Below are positions 1-8,903 of a DNA stretch of 64,000 nucleotides, piece after piece. How positions within the stretch are numbered: the stretch's first letter is position 1; the number at the start of each line of letters is the position of its first letter. The translations under genes and the position numbers were made by a program. The DNA is from JADJOY01 sp046331705 [NCBI: bacterium] (GTDB lineage: Bacteria > JADJOY01). Location: assembly GCA_046331705.1 (NCBI GenBank), contig JAXLQJ010000016.1:62001-126000 (forward strand), in the 5' to 3' direction. The notes under the pieces were generated by a model that did no database searches, was not told where the DNA came from, and saw nothing but the letters and a program-made list of their open reading frames with translations.

Positions 1-777
1 GAGTGGCTGCGTCACGCGGCGGAGAGCCGGGAAGAGGTAGCCCAGCGTCGCCATCTTGGCGCCGAGGGCTGGCCGGACACGTTCCAGCGTGCCGTCGGCT
101 GCGCAGTCGAGCACCAGCGCCGCGATCTGCTCGGCCGTGCTCATGGGTTGCGAGAACACCAAGTCGGGAACCTGATCGGGATCGGCGAGGATGAAATCCG
201 TGGCGATCGGTCCTGGCGACACCACCGACACTCGCACCCCGCTCGCGCGCAGCTCCTCAGCCAAAGCGAACGTGAACGCGCGCAGCCCGAACTTGGTGGC
301 CGAGTACACCGCCTCGTGAACGAGCGGTACCCGCCCGGCGAGTGACGCCACGTTCACGATCGCGCCGCCGCGCCCCGATCGGCGCAGGTGCGGCAGCGCC
401 AAGCGCGTCAGCGTGATCGGCGCCACCAGGTTCACGTGCACCACCTGCGCCAGCTCCTCCGGCGCGTAGCGTTCGATCTCGCCGCGTCGGTTGGCGCCGG
501 CGTTGTTCACCAGCACGTCGAGCCCGCCGAACGCGGCCACGGTGGCCTCGATGAGCGCCTGGCACTGGGCGAGATCGGCGACGTCCGTGGGAACGGCGCG
601 TGCCGCGCCACCTGCTCGTATGATCTCGGCAGCGATACGCTCGAGCTCGCTCTTGCCGCGAGCGGCCAGCACCACCGTAGCGCCTTCGGCGGCGAAGGCC
701 TTCGCCGCAGCGGCACCCACGCCGCTCGAAGCTCCGGTCACCAGCACCACGCGGCCGTCGAATCGCGATCGTTTCAT
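1..777 (-). CDS. SDR-family short-chain dehydrogenase/reductase (3' end beyond window)
   Basis: NAD(P)-dependent oxidoreductase of the classical short-chain dehydrogenase type; the substrate cannot be told. The protein starts MKRSRFDGRVVLVTGASSG, with the glycine-rich cofactor motif TGASSGVG near residue 14, an NNAG motif near residue 90 (VNNAGANRRG), and the catalytic triad as a Ser in the NVASLAG strand and YSATK (Tyr and Lys). All signature residues are intact. About 259 codons are visible and no stop occurs before the window edge, so the C-terminus is missing. The ATG (CAT at 775-777) is the natural start because it immediately precedes the Rossmann strand. It is transcribed divergently from the heme lipoprotein gene that starts at 900. 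Family assignment is firm, function is open. Confidence 0.9.
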   Translation of the reverse strand, partial: MKRSRFDGRVVLVTGASSGVGAAAAKAFAAEGATVVLAARGKSELERIAAEIIRAGGAARAVPTDVADLAQCQALIEATVAAFGGLDVLVNNAGANRRGEIERYAPEELAQVVHVNLVAPITLTRLALPHLRRSGRGGAIVNVASLAGRVPLVHEAVYSATKFGLRAFTFALAEELRASGVRVSVVSPGPIATDFILADPDQVPDLVFSQPMSTAEQIAALVLDCAADGTLERVRPALGAKMATLGYLFPALRRVTQPL

Positions 778-899
778 GGTTGGTCTCCGCACGTCATGGC
801 GACGTTGTCGCGAACTATCGCGTTCGCTCCCGCGGTGTGTCGATGGACGCGAACCGCCCGCGAGACGACCGCCGTGGCGGCGAGCCGCGGCGCCGCGCT

Positions 900-2291
900 A
901 TGACGTCCGATATGGAACGGTTTGCGGGGCGATGCGCGCGTAGCGTCGTGGCGGCGGCGTTGCTCGTCGCACTCGCGGTGAGCTGCTCGTCGCGCCCGCA
1001 CGACGTGGAAACGGCGGCGCGACATCGAGCGCTCGCCGAGTGGCTGGCGGGGGCCGTGTCGGTGGTCCCCGCATCGCCCGAGCTGTGCGCGATCGCCGCG
1101 GGGTCGAGCGAGTCCGCGGCCGTGACTTCGGGGCCGCGGACGGAGACCGGTTGGTACTGGGAACGCGGCGGTTGCACCGTTGCGTACGCGCTCGATCCAG
1201 AATCGGTGATCGGGCTAGCCGACGCGAGCTGGCCGCAGTCGACGACCGCGACGTCGGGCCGTGTCGTGGACGTCGATCGCATTGCACGCGCGAGCGCGCT
1301 CGTGCGCGCGCTCGCCACGTCGTTGGAACGCGAGAGCCCGGCACCGCTCCATCGGCTCGAGATCCAGACGCTCCTGTGGGAGCTCGCGGCTACCGTGGCC
1401 GACGCCAAGAGAACGAGCTCGGCGGCAGCGTCTGCCGAGCTGGAGGCGCTCGAGCACGATCTCGAGCGTGCGATCGCCTTCACGTTGCTCACAGAGGCCG
1501 AGCTCGATTCGCTTCCCTCCGCGTTGGGCCGGGTCGGTCAGGCGAACGCGGGCGCGGCGGAGCTGATCGCGCGGATCGAGCGCCAGGATCCAACGGTTCT
1601 CGAAGTGACGAATGCGCAGCGCGGCATTCGATCGCTTCACGACCAGTTGCTCGCCGATCGTTTCGCGCTTCGCGTGTTCCTCGTCGTGCCGGCAGCACGC
1701 GTCGAGGCGCTGCTGCGTCATCTCGCGCGCTCGTCGTTGGTAACGCTCACGGGATTCGAGAAGGCCTTTCCGGGCCTGCCTTCAACGCACGCGAGCGACA
1801 ATCAGCAGTTGCTGGTGCTCACCCGATTCGTGATTCCCGACGTCCGTGCGGTGCTGGTGCTCTACTTCCGCGCGATCGATTCTCGCCGACGCGTGCGGAC
1901 GACTCCGGTCGTGGCAGCGTGGCGCGAGATGGCGGCTCCTGGTCCACTGGCCGCCGGGGGGCACGCCACGCTCGACGTGCTCGCACGCACCGAGATCCGC
2001 GAAATCGAGTACCTGCGCGGATTCGGTGACGCACTCGCGCGGTACGCGGAGCGAGATGCACGCACACCCTTCTTCGGGTCGCTCGCCGCCACCCGCGTTC
2101 CGACGGGTCGATTCGTCACGACCCACCGCGCGCAGTGCATTGCCTGCCATGGCGCCGGGCTCAAGGTGTTCGGACCGTTCAACTGGGTGGCGGGCAGCCA
2201 GCCGAGCTACGAGATCACCCCGCCGCGCCCGTTGCCGATCGGCGATCTGGATCGCTCGTGGGATCACGGCAGAGTCGTGAGCGCGCGCTGA
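900..2291 (+). CDS. lipoprotein with single C-terminal CxxCH heme motif
   Basis: About 463 residues. The N-terminus has a positive stretch, a hydrophobic run and a lipobox LAVSC, giving lipidated Cys29, so the protein is probably anchored in a membrane facing the periplasm or surface. The middle is largely alpha-helical, with no family I recognise. Near residue 413 there is one c-type heme motif, CIACH, only about 47 residues before the stop. No Met follows it, so a usual cytochrome c fold with a distal Met ligand is not evident; a His in the tail (DHGR) could serve. The reading frame stays open upstream, but the ATG at 900 places the signal peptide correctly; ATG 912 is an alternative. A strong hairpin follows the stop. 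Function unknown; an electron-transfer or heme-sensing role is only inference. Confidence 0.75.
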   Translation: MTSDMERFAGRCARSVVAAALLVALAVSCSSRPHDVETAARHRALAEWLAGAVSVVPASPELCAIAAGSSESAAVTSGPRTETGWYWERGGCTVAYALDPESVIGLADASWPQSTTATSGRVVDVDRIARASALVRALATSLERESPAPLHRLEIQTLLWELAATVADAKRTSSAAASAELEALEHDLERAIAFTLLTEAELDSLPSALGRVGQANAGAAELIARIERQDPTVLEVTNAQRGIRSLHDQLLADRFALRVFLVVPAARVEALLRHLARSSLVTLTGFEKAFPGLPSTHASDNQQLLVLTRFVIPDVRAVLVLYFRAIDSRRRVRTTPVVAAWREMAAPGPLAAGGHATLDVLARTEIREIEYLRGFGDALARYAERDARTPFFGSLAATRVPTGRFVTTHRAQCIACHGAGLKVFGPFNWVAGSQPSYEITPPRPLPIGDLDRSWDHGRVVSAR

Positions 2292-2306
2292 AGCGACCAG
2301 GAGCGA

Positions 2307-2337
2307 CGAGGGGGCCCCGCTGCTCGGGACCCCCTCG
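2307..2337. terminator. stem-loop between convergent genes
   Basis: Inverted repeat of 8 bp (2307-2314 with 2330-2337), one mismatch, then 3 more bp (2316-2318 with 2326-2328) around a 7-nt loop. It lies 15 bp after the stop of the heme lipoprotein gene and about 40 bp from the stop of the opposing protease gene, so it could end transcription from both sides. There is no T-run, so it is not a textbook intrinsic terminator. Confidence 0.55.
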
Positions 2338-2379
2338 CACCCCTCGCCGAGCCGGCGAACGGTCAGTGTTTCATTGCCA

Positions 2380-4692
2380 TCACGACCGGCGCCGCGCGCG
2401 CAGGCTCGCGATCAGGCCCGCGGCCGCGGCGAAGTACAACGCGAAGTCGAGCGGCGCCTGGGCGCGCTCCGGCGCCACGCCGTTTCCGGCCTCGGCGAGC
2501 TGCTGCTGGCAACCGCCCGGGGTGGCGGCGTTGCAGTCGTCGTCGACGCCGTTGCCGGGGATCTCGGTCTTGCCGGGGTTCACGTTGGCGTTGCCGTCGT
2601 CGCAATCGGTGGCCGAGCCAGCCGAGCACGAGGCGCTGCCGGGGTTGCCGTAGCCGTCGCCGTCGTTGTCCGTGCAGCTCCCGCCGCCACCGCACGACGC
2701 CGGCACGGCGAATCCGTTGGTGACGCTGACCGTCAGCCCGCCGGGCCCGGGATCGGCGTCGCTGCCGAGGCCGCGCTTGGCGAAGGCCGTCCACAGCAGG
2801 CACACGTCCTCGCCGCCGTGATTGTCCTGGGCGGCCTGGATCATCGCGTCGCGCACCTGGGTGAAGGTGGGATTGCAGGGCGTGTTCTTGAGGCCTTCCT
2901 CGGTGTAGAGCATCGCGCGCTGGTTGCCGGCGTTGCCGGTGCCGTCGTAGAGGTTCGTCGAGAAGCCATGGGCGTTCACCAGCGCCCAGTACATCTCCCA
3001 CTGGATCGACGCCCACACCTCGCCCACGAAGTGGACTTCGGGCAGGAGGCCGTTGATGTCCTCGTACGTGTGGGTGTTGACCAGCATGTCGGTGGTGTAG
3101 ACCTGCTCGCGGATGCCGGCGCCGTTGGTGGCCTGGCCGAGCACGTAGGTCCCCATCGGGCGGGCCGTGGTGCCGGTGTCGGAGGGGCGCGCCGTGAACG
3201 CCAGCGCCCACCAATCGCTCAGGCCCTCGCCTGGCTGCTGGCGGCTCGACAAGCAGCTCGAGTTCGAGGGGCCGCCGACGGTGCGGATCGAGACGCCGTG
3301 GCCGTACTCGTGGACGATGATCCCGGCGTCGAGGTCGCCGTCACGGCGAGGCGTGGTCTGGGTCCACAGGTACATCTGCATGCGGCCCGGTGAGCCGTCG
3401 GGCGGCGCCGAGAAGTTGGCGTTGTTGCAGGAGCCGGTGGTGCAGTTGCCGTCCTGGGCCTCGGCGTTCACGGCGTCGCTGCCGGTGCCGCCGTTGCCGA
3501 AGTTGTTGGTCTGGAAATTCCCTGCGGCCTCGTCGAAGCCGAAGTGGTAGTGGACGTCGTGGAGGATGTTGTTCCAGTAGAAGAGATTCGCGACCGCGCC
3601 CGAGGTGTAGGAGTTGGGATCGGCGCTCGCGAAGTTGATCGGGTAGTTGAAGTCACAGACCAGCGACGCGCCGCAGCTCGGCTCGCTGGCGGGGGGAGCG
3701 TTGTTCTTGTCGAGGTCGTCGTAGGCATGGACGTTGTTGCCCTGCATCGTGGTGAAGCTGGTGGTGCCGTTGGCGTGCCACCCGAGCGGTGATGCCGTGG
3801 CGTCGGCGGGGTTCGACACCAGCGTGCGCCCATCGGCGGGCGGAGCGGGGGTGGTGTGGTTCGGGCTCTCGACCGGCTGTGGGTAGACGCGGTACTGGGC
3901 GTCGCGGGTCCAATCGTTGCGCGTCCAGATCTGGCTCGTCGACGCGTCGACGGTGAAGTCGTAGTGGTGCTCGCCGTCGGGGGTCTTCACCGCGAAGTTC
4001 CACACCAGGCGCGCTTCGCCCGCCCGCACCGGCAACCACATCGGTCGGGCGGTGATCCGGGCAGCGTCGAGCTGGATGCCGAGGTGCTTGCCGGCGGCCT
4101 CGATGGCCGCCGAGACGGGGCGAACGGACGCGGCGCGCGCGGACGCGGTGGCGTTCGCGATGCTCGCGACGGCGCCGTTGTTGACGCTCACGACGCGGCC
4201 GTCGCGATTGACGTGAACCTGGATCTGGCCGTTGTAGACCGGCTTCCCGGCATACACCTGACGGAAATAGAGGTGTGTCGCGCCGGTGGGGGCCGAGTAG
4301 ACGCTGTCCGTGACCTCGAGCCCGTCGAGGTCGGCATCGTCGAGGCCCAAGGCGGCCGCGTGCGCGGCGAGGAAGGCACGCGCGATGATCTGGGGATCGC
4401 CCTTGGCCGCGTCGCTCAGATAACCACCGCGGTTCCAGAGCGAGCGGGTGACGCCGGTGGCGGGATCGATGCTCGCCGAGAGCTCGGCGAAGCGGGCGCG
4501 CAGCGCATCCAGCGCCCGGGCTTGCTCGGCGCGTGGGGTCGCCGCGGGTGACGCGTCGAGGACCGCGCCACGCGCGTCGAAATCACGGTCCTCCGCGGCG
4601 GCGAGCGCCGGCAGGCACGCGGCCGCGCCGACGAGCAGCAGCATCGCGCACGGCTTGGTCCAATGGGTTCGCGGACGTCGACGATGTCTCAT
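2380..4692 (-). CDS. secreted M36 (fungalysin-type) zinc metalloprotease with MopE metal-binding repeat
   Basis: 770-residue exported protease. ATG 4692 is chosen because it is preceded by AAGAGGAG and opens a signal peptide ending near LPALAAA. A long pro-region of FTP/PepSY type fills roughly residues 40-200. The catalytic HEYGH sits at about 461-465, with the third zinc ligand probably Glu489 in PGEGLSDWWA, as in M36 enzymes. Near residues 690-735 is a Cys/Asp-rich MopE-like repeat (DNDGDGYGN, DCDDGN, PGNGVDDDCN), typically metal binding. The C-terminus has a hydrophobic segment followed by RARRRS, like a C-terminal anchor or sorting signal. Expected role: extracellular or surface proteolysis. 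It is transcribed toward the hairpin at 2307. Family call is strong; anchoring is inferred. Confidence 0.9.
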   Translation of the reverse strand: MRHRRRPRTHWTKPCAMLLLVGAAACLPALAAAEDRDFDARGAVLDASPAATPRAEQARALDALRARFAELSASIDPATGVTRSLWNRGGYLSDAAKGDPQIIARAFLAAHAAALGLDDADLDGLEVTDSVYSAPTGATHLYFRQVYAGKPVYNGQIQVHVNRDGRVVSVNNGAVASIANATASARAASVRPVSAAIEAAGKHLGIQLDAARITARPMWLPVRAGEARLVWNFAVKTPDGEHHYDFTVDASTSQIWTRNDWTRDAQYRVYPQPVESPNHTTPAPPADGRTLVSNPADATASPLGWHANGTTSFTTMQGNNVHAYDDLDKNNAPPASEPSCGASLVCDFNYPINFASADPNSYTSGAVANLFYWNNILHDVHYHFGFDEAAGNFQTNNFGNGGTGSDAVNAEAQDGNCTTGSCNNANFSAPPDGSPGRMQMYLWTQTTPRRDGDLDAGIIVHEYGHGVSIRTVGGPSNSSCLSSRQQPGEGLSDWWALAFTARPSDTGTTARPMGTYVLGQATNGAGIREQVYTTDMLVNTHTYEDINGLLPEVHFVGEVWASIQWEMYWALVNAHGFSTNLYDGTGNAGNQRAMLYTEEGLKNTPCNPTFTQVRDAMIQAAQDNHGGEDVCLLWTAFAKRGLGSDADPGPGGLTVSVTNGFAVPASCGGGGSCTDNDGDGYGNPGSASCSAGSATDCDDGNANVNPGKTEIPGNGVDDDCNAATPGGCQQQLAEAGNGVAPERAQAPLDFALYFAAAAGLIASLRARRRS

Positions 4693-4881
4693 GAGCTCCT
4701 CTTTCGCCGGACGGGTGGATGCGCCCGGGGACGTGTGCTTCGGATGGACGATGGCCCTCGCGCAGGGAGGGCACGGAAGGATCGACGAGCAGGGGATCGT
4801 CGCGCCCGCGTCGGGGACCGAGCGCAACCGAATTCCATTCTGCCTGTCGGCGCTCCCCCGCCGCAACGCGGGGCCGGCCCT

Positions 4882-6243
4882 TCACGGGCCGCGGATCGCT
4901 CGGGTGGGGAGTGACGGCTGCGTCGCGCGGTCCCGCAGCCATTGCAGCGCCAGCACGATGAGCGGCATGGCCCACAGATCGAGCGGCAATCGCAGACGAT
5001 TCTCGATCAAGGCACTGGTCGCCGCCGGCACCATCACGCCGACGAACGAGCCGAGCAGGAAGAGCGCCAGCGCCGGGTCGCGGCGGGCGAGTGCGCCGAC
5101 GCCGGCGAGCGCCGCCAGCCAGAAGCTCGCGTTGAGCCAGCTCGGCAGGCTCAGCCAAGGCGGATAGAGCGCTGCCCACTCGTGGCGACTGTAGGGGCGG
5201 GGCGGGGCGAGGAGCTGGCGTCTCAGCTCGCGCAGCAGGCTCAGCGCGGCTTCGATGGGGTGGGCGGCGATCAGCTCGCGGGTGTCACGGCGCTGCACCG
5301 CGATCCGCTCCGGGAACGGGATGGAGCGGTAGCGCGCGAATGCCGCGTCGCGGATGTCGAAGAAATCGCCCTCCCCGAGTGCAGCGCGCAGCCGGGGCAT
5401 CGCGTAGCACGAGATGGTCTCGGGACCGATCGCCGAGGCCGTCGCCACGCCGTGCTGGAGGAGGTTCGAGCCGACCACGAAGCCGGGCACGAGCAGCGTC
5501 GCGATCCAGAGCGCCAGCCGCTCGATGCGCTTGCGCTGTCGGCCCCTGGGATCGAGCAGCAAGCACGGCACCAGCGCGGCCACGAAGAAGAACGTGGGGC
5601 GGAGCGCTTGCGTGCCGATCCACCCGAGGGCGGCGAGGGTCACGCGCGGCGCGCCGCCGCGCGCGCGCCACCGTAGCGTGGCCGCGAGGGCGGCGGCGGC
5701 GAGGAACGCGTGGGGCGCATCGGTCAGCAGCTCGGGTGCGTAGGCGAGCATCGCGGGCCACGCGGCCACCAGCAGGCCCGCACCGAGCGTGGCTGCCCGG
5801 CGCCCCGTCAGCGCGTGCGCGAGCACCATCACGGACCACGCCGCCAGCCCCGCCAGCCCGGGCTCGACCCAGAGCGCGGCGAGCATCGTTCCGAACCAAC
5901 GCTGGGAGAGCGCGAGAAGCCACGGATAGCCCGGCCCGCGAACCAGATAGGAAGCGCGCCACGCGCCACGCGCGAGCACGTCCTTGGCGACCTCGACGTA
6001 GGACGACGAATCCGGTGTGAGCCACGGCACCGCCCCCGCGGCGCACGCGAGCCCCGAAGGCGTGCAGCCGAGCGCCAGCGCGAGCTGCACCAGGTTGAGC
6101 GCGTGCAGCAGCGCCACCAGCGCCGCGATCGCCAGCGCGGCGCCCCGCGGCCAGTCGGATCGGGCGGCGCGGGACGGAGCGCCATTCGACGCGAACGCGG
6201 GCGCGGTGCTCGAAGCGAGCTCGTCCTCGGCGGCTTCTGGCAT
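4882..6243 (-). CDS. polytopic membrane protein, GT-C-like glycosyltransferase candidate
   Basis: 453 residues with about nine to ten hydrophobic segments and Arg/Ala-rich loops. After the first membrane segment comes a periplasmic-type loop with DSSSYVEVAKDVL and a RGPGYPWLLAL stretch, the kind of acidic loop near TM1 seen in PMT/ArnT-like (GT-C) lipid-linked sugar transferases and DUF2029/PF13231-type proteins. No motif proves catalysis. ATG 6243 is used; a TTG two codons upstream is possible, and no good ribosome site is visible. It is divergent from the GT2 gene at 6421, which uses polyprenyl-phosphate-linked sugars in related systems, so both may add sugars to a surface glycan or protein. 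Annotation as glycosyltransferase is an inference from topology and context. Confidence 0.65.
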   Translation of the reverse strand: MPEAAEDELASSTAPAFASNGAPSRAARSDWPRGAALAIAALVALLHALNLVQLALALGCTPSGLACAAGAVPWLTPDSSSYVEVAKDVLARGAWRASYLVRGPGYPWLLALSQRWFGTMLAALWVEPGLAGLAAWSVMVLAHALTGRRAATLGAGLLVAAWPAMLAYAPELLTDAPHAFLAAAALAATLRWRARGGAPRVTLAALGWIGTQALRPTFFFVAALVPCLLLDPRGRQRKRIERLALWIATLLVPGFVVGSNLLQHGVATASAIGPETISCYAMPRLRAALGEGDFFDIRDAAFARYRSIPFPERIAVQRRDTRELIAAHPIEAALSLLRELRRQLLAPPRPYSRHEWAALYPPWLSLPSWLNASFWLAALAGVGALARRDPALALFLLGSFVGVMVPAATSALIENRLRLPLDLWAMPLIVLALQWLRDRATQPSLPTRAIRGP

Positions 6244-6420
6244 CGTCAACGGCTCGTCGCGACGGCGGGTCGTCCCGCCACGGCGCGCGCGAGTCTACTC
6301 GCGCACCACCGCGGCGCGCACGCTTCCGCTCGCTTCCGAGGAAGCCTCGGTGGCCTGCTAAGCTCGCCCGACCTCCCCGCCGCGCAGCCGTTGGCGTTCG
6401 ATTCCAGGCCGTCTCGAACC

Positions 6421-7143
6421 ATGTATCGATCGCTCTCGGTCGCGGCCATCGCGCCGGTGTTCGACGAAGCTTCCCGGATCGGCGCGGTCGTGCGCCGCAC
6501 CCCACGGGACGTGGTGGACGTGTTGCTGGTGGTCGACGACGCCTCCACGGACGGCTCGGCTGCGGTCGCGCGTCAGGCCGGCGCGGAGGTGATCTCGCTC
6601 GCGCGTCGCTCGGGAGTCGGCGCGGCCATCCGCGTCGGCTATCGCGAAGCCCTCGCGCGCGGCGCCGACGTCGCCGTGGTGATGGCGGGGAACGACAAGG
6701 ACGCGCCCGAGGAGATCCCGATGCTCCTCGATCCGATCGCCGACGGGCGCGCGGACTTCGTGCAGGGCTCGCGCTACGCGGGTGGGCCGCGAGCGCGTGG
6801 CGACATGCCGCGCCATCGCCGCTTCGGCACGCGGCTTCATCCGCTGGTCTTCTCGTGGGTGGCGGGCCGGCGGGTGAGCGAGTCCACCAACGGCTTTCGC
6901 GCGGTGCACCGGCGTGTTCTCGAGGATGCTCGGCTCGACCTCGATCAACCCTGGCTCGACGGCTACGCGCTCGAGCCCTACCTCTATCTGCGCGCCATTC
7001 GGCTCGGCCATCGAACGGCGGAGGTCCCGGTGACCAAGATCTATCCGCCCCGCAGCCAAGGGCAGACCAAGATGCGTCCCGTGACCGATTGGTGGGCGAT
7101 GCTCAAGCCGCTGGTGCTCGTGGCGCTCGGGATCCGCCGGTGA
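6421..7143 (+). CDS. family 2 glycosyltransferase (polyprenyl-phosphate sugar synthase-like)
   Basis: 240 residues, GT-A fold. Visible motifs are the nucleotide-sugar strand VAAIAPVFDEA, DDASTDGS, and AGNDKDAPEEIP where a DxD-type metal site is expected. The later STNGFRAVHRRVLE region is typical of dolichol/undecaprenyl-phosphate mannose synthase-like GT2 enzymes. There are no C-terminal membrane segments apart from a short hydrophobic end (LVLVALGIRR). ATG 6421 is chosen because the GT2 fold begins immediately after it. The stop overlaps the GTG of the aminotransferase gene (GTGA), so the three genes 6421-8845 form one operon. Likely role: transfer of a sugar to a lipid carrier for a surface glycan. 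Confidence 0.88.
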   Translation: MYRSLSVAAIAPVFDEASRIGAVVRRTPRDVVDVLLVVDDASTDGSAAVARQAGAEVISLARRSGVGAAIRVGYREALARGADVAVVMAGNDKDAPEEIPMLLDPIADGRADFVQGSRYAGGPRARGDMPRHRRFGTRLHPLVFSWVAGRRVSESTNGFRAVHRRVLEDARLDLDQPWLDGYALEPYLYLRAIRLGHRTAEVPVTKIYPPRSQGQTKMRPVTDWWAMLKPLVLVALGIRR

Positions 7144-8273
7144 GCGGCGCGGTGCGCATCCCCTTGCTCGACCTCGGGCTCCAGCACGCCGAGGTCGCCG
7201 CCGAGATCGGGCGCGGCTTCGAGCGCGTGCTCGCCTCGCAGCGATTCGTGGGCGGTCCGGAGGTCGAGGACTTCGAGCGGCGCTACGCCGAGCACATCGG
7301 CGTCGCGCATTGCGTCGGCGTGGGCAACGGCACCGACGCGCTAGAGCTCGCGCTGCGCGCCGTCGAGGTCGGGTCAGGCCACGAGGTGATCGTGCCGGCG
7401 AACTCGTTCGTCGCGACGGCCCTGGCGGTGCTGCGTGCCGGGGGCACGCCGGTGGTCGTCGATTGCGATCCCGTGACCCACGCGCTCGACCTCGGCGAGG
7501 TGGCGCGCCGGCTCGGTCCGCGCACGCGCGCGGCGATCCCCGTCCATCTCTTCGGTCAGCAGACCCCCGTCGAGGACCTCGTGACGCTGCTCGCGGGCAC
7601 GCGCGCGCGAGTCGTCGAGGACGCCGCGCAAGTCCACGGCGCCCGTCGCCACGGTCGATCCGTCGCGGCCCTCGGCGCCGCCGCCGCGACCAGCTTCCAT
7701 CCCTCGAAGAACCTCGGTGCCTACGGCGATGCGGGCGCGATCCTCACCAACGACCCCGAGATCGCGCGGCGCGTTCGCGCGCTACGCAACTACGGTGGCG
7801 AAGAGCGTTACGTGCATCCGGAGGTGGGCTTCAACTCGCGGCTCGACGCGCTGCAGGCCGTGGTGCTGCGCGCGAAGCTCGCGTGCTTGGCGCGCTGGAA
7901 CGCGGCGCGCGCCGCGGCGGCGGCGCGCTACGACGCGCTCTTGGCGGACGATCCGCGGGTGCGGCGTCCCGCCGCGCTCGCCGGCAACGAGCACGTCTGG
8001 CATCTCTACGTCGTGCGTGTGCCGGCGCGCGATCGGGTGCTCGCGCACCTCACGGAGGCGGGGATCGAGGCCGCGGTCCATTACCCCACGCCGCTGCACC
8101 TCACGGGTGCGCTCGCATCGCTCGGGCATCGTCCGGGCGATTTCCCGGTGGCGGAGCGGCTCGCCGGGGAGATCCTGTCGCTGCCGGTCTTTCCGGGAAT
8201 CACGGCGGAGCAGCAGGAGCGCGTGGTGCGCGAGCTGCGCGCGGCGCTCGATCACGAGGACGTCGGACGATGA
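7140..8273 (+). CDS. DegT/DnrJ/EryC1/StrS sugar aminotransferase
   Basis: 377-residue PLP-dependent aminotransferase that makes amino sugars from keto-nucleotide sugars. The family pattern is intact: GVGNGTDALELAL (phosphate-binding and substrate loop), VVEDAAQVHGA, and the Schiff-base Lys190 in SFHPSKNLGAYGD, followed by the conserved RNYGGEERY region. The GTG start overlaps the preceding TGA, and the stop overlaps the ATG of the next gene (ATGA), giving tight translational coupling. The neighbouring hexapeptide acyltransferase suggests that the amino group is acetylated next, as in 3-acetamido-3-deoxy hexose pathways (QdtB/FdtB- or WlbC-type); the exact sugar is unknown. Confidence 0.92.
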   Translation: MSGAVRIPLLDLGLQHAEVAAEIGRGFERVLASQRFVGGPEVEDFERRYAEHIGVAHCVGVGNGTDALELALRAVEVGSGHEVIVPANSFVATALAVLRAGGTPVVVDCDPVTHALDLGEVARRLGPRTRAAIPVHLFGQQTPVEDLVTLLAGTRARVVEDAAQVHGARRHGRSVAALGAAAATSFHPSKNLGAYGDAGAILTNDPEIARRVRALRNYGGEERYVHPEVGFNSRLDALQAVVLRAKLACLARWNAARAAAAARYDALLADDPRVRRPAALAGNEHVWHLYVVRVPARDRVLAHLTEAGIEAAVHYPTPLHLTGALASLGHRPGDFPVAERLAGEILSLPVFPGITAEQQERVVRELRAALDHEDVGR

Positions 8274-8845
8274 CGCGCGACGCCAGCGTGTTCGTTCACG
8301 AGCGCGCGCTCTGCGAGTCGGACGATGTCGGGCCGCGCACCCGCGTGTGGGCGTTCGCGCACGTGATGCGGGGAGCGCGGGTGGGTGCCGACTGCAACAT
8401 CGGCGATCACGCGTTCGTCGAGAGCGGCGCGGTCCTGGGAGACCGCGTGACGGTCAAGAACGCGGTGTTGGTGTGGGATCGCGTGACCGTCGAGGACGAC
8501 GTCTTCCTCGGGCCCAACATGGTGTTCACCAATGATCTCGTGCCGCGCGCCGCGTTTCGCAAGGATGCGTCACGGTTCCTGCCCACGCGCGTTCGGCGGG
8601 GAGCCTCGATCGGCGCCAACGTCACGGTGGTGTGCGGGGTCACGGTCGGCGAGTGCGCGTTCGTGGGTGCGGGCGCGGTGGTCACGAGCGACGTCCCCGC
8701 GCGGGCGCTGGTGGTCGGCAACCCCGCGCGCTGGATGGCGTGGATGTGCGATTGCGGCGAGCGGCTCGGCAACGACCTCGCGTGCGGCTGCGGACGGCGC
8801 TATCGGTTGGTGTCGGCGCTCGAGGGATTGGCGCCGCTCACCTGA
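8270..8845 (+). CDS. left-handed beta-helix (hexapeptide) sugar N-acyltransferase
   Basis: 191 residues with repeating hexapeptides (for example VGADCNIGDHAFVESGAVLGDRV) forming a left-handed beta-helix, with GANVTVVCGVTVGECAFVGAGAVVTSDVPA at its end. The N-terminus lacks the MarR-like extension seen in some WbbJ proteins, and the C-terminus carries a CDCG ... CGCG pair that resembles a small zinc knuckle, found in WlbB/FdtC-like acetyltransferases. It should acylate the amino sugar produced by the preceding aminotransferase, whose stop codon overlaps this ATG. Last gene of the 6421-8845 operon. Substrate assignment comes from context. Confidence 0.87.
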   Translation: MTRDASVFVHERALCESDDVGPRTRVWAFAHVMRGARVGADCNIGDHAFVESGAVLGDRVTVKNAVLVWDRVTVEDDVFLGPNMVFTNDLVPRAAFRKDASRFLPTRVRRGASIGANVTVVCGVTVGECAFVGAGAVVTSDVPARALVVGNPARWMAWMCDCGERLGNDLACGCGRRYRLVSALEGLAPLT

Positions 8846-8903
8846 GCGCGGCGGCGACTGCCGCCCGGCGGATCCGGTGTCGTCGCGCGCACGAGGAGCG
8901 ATC

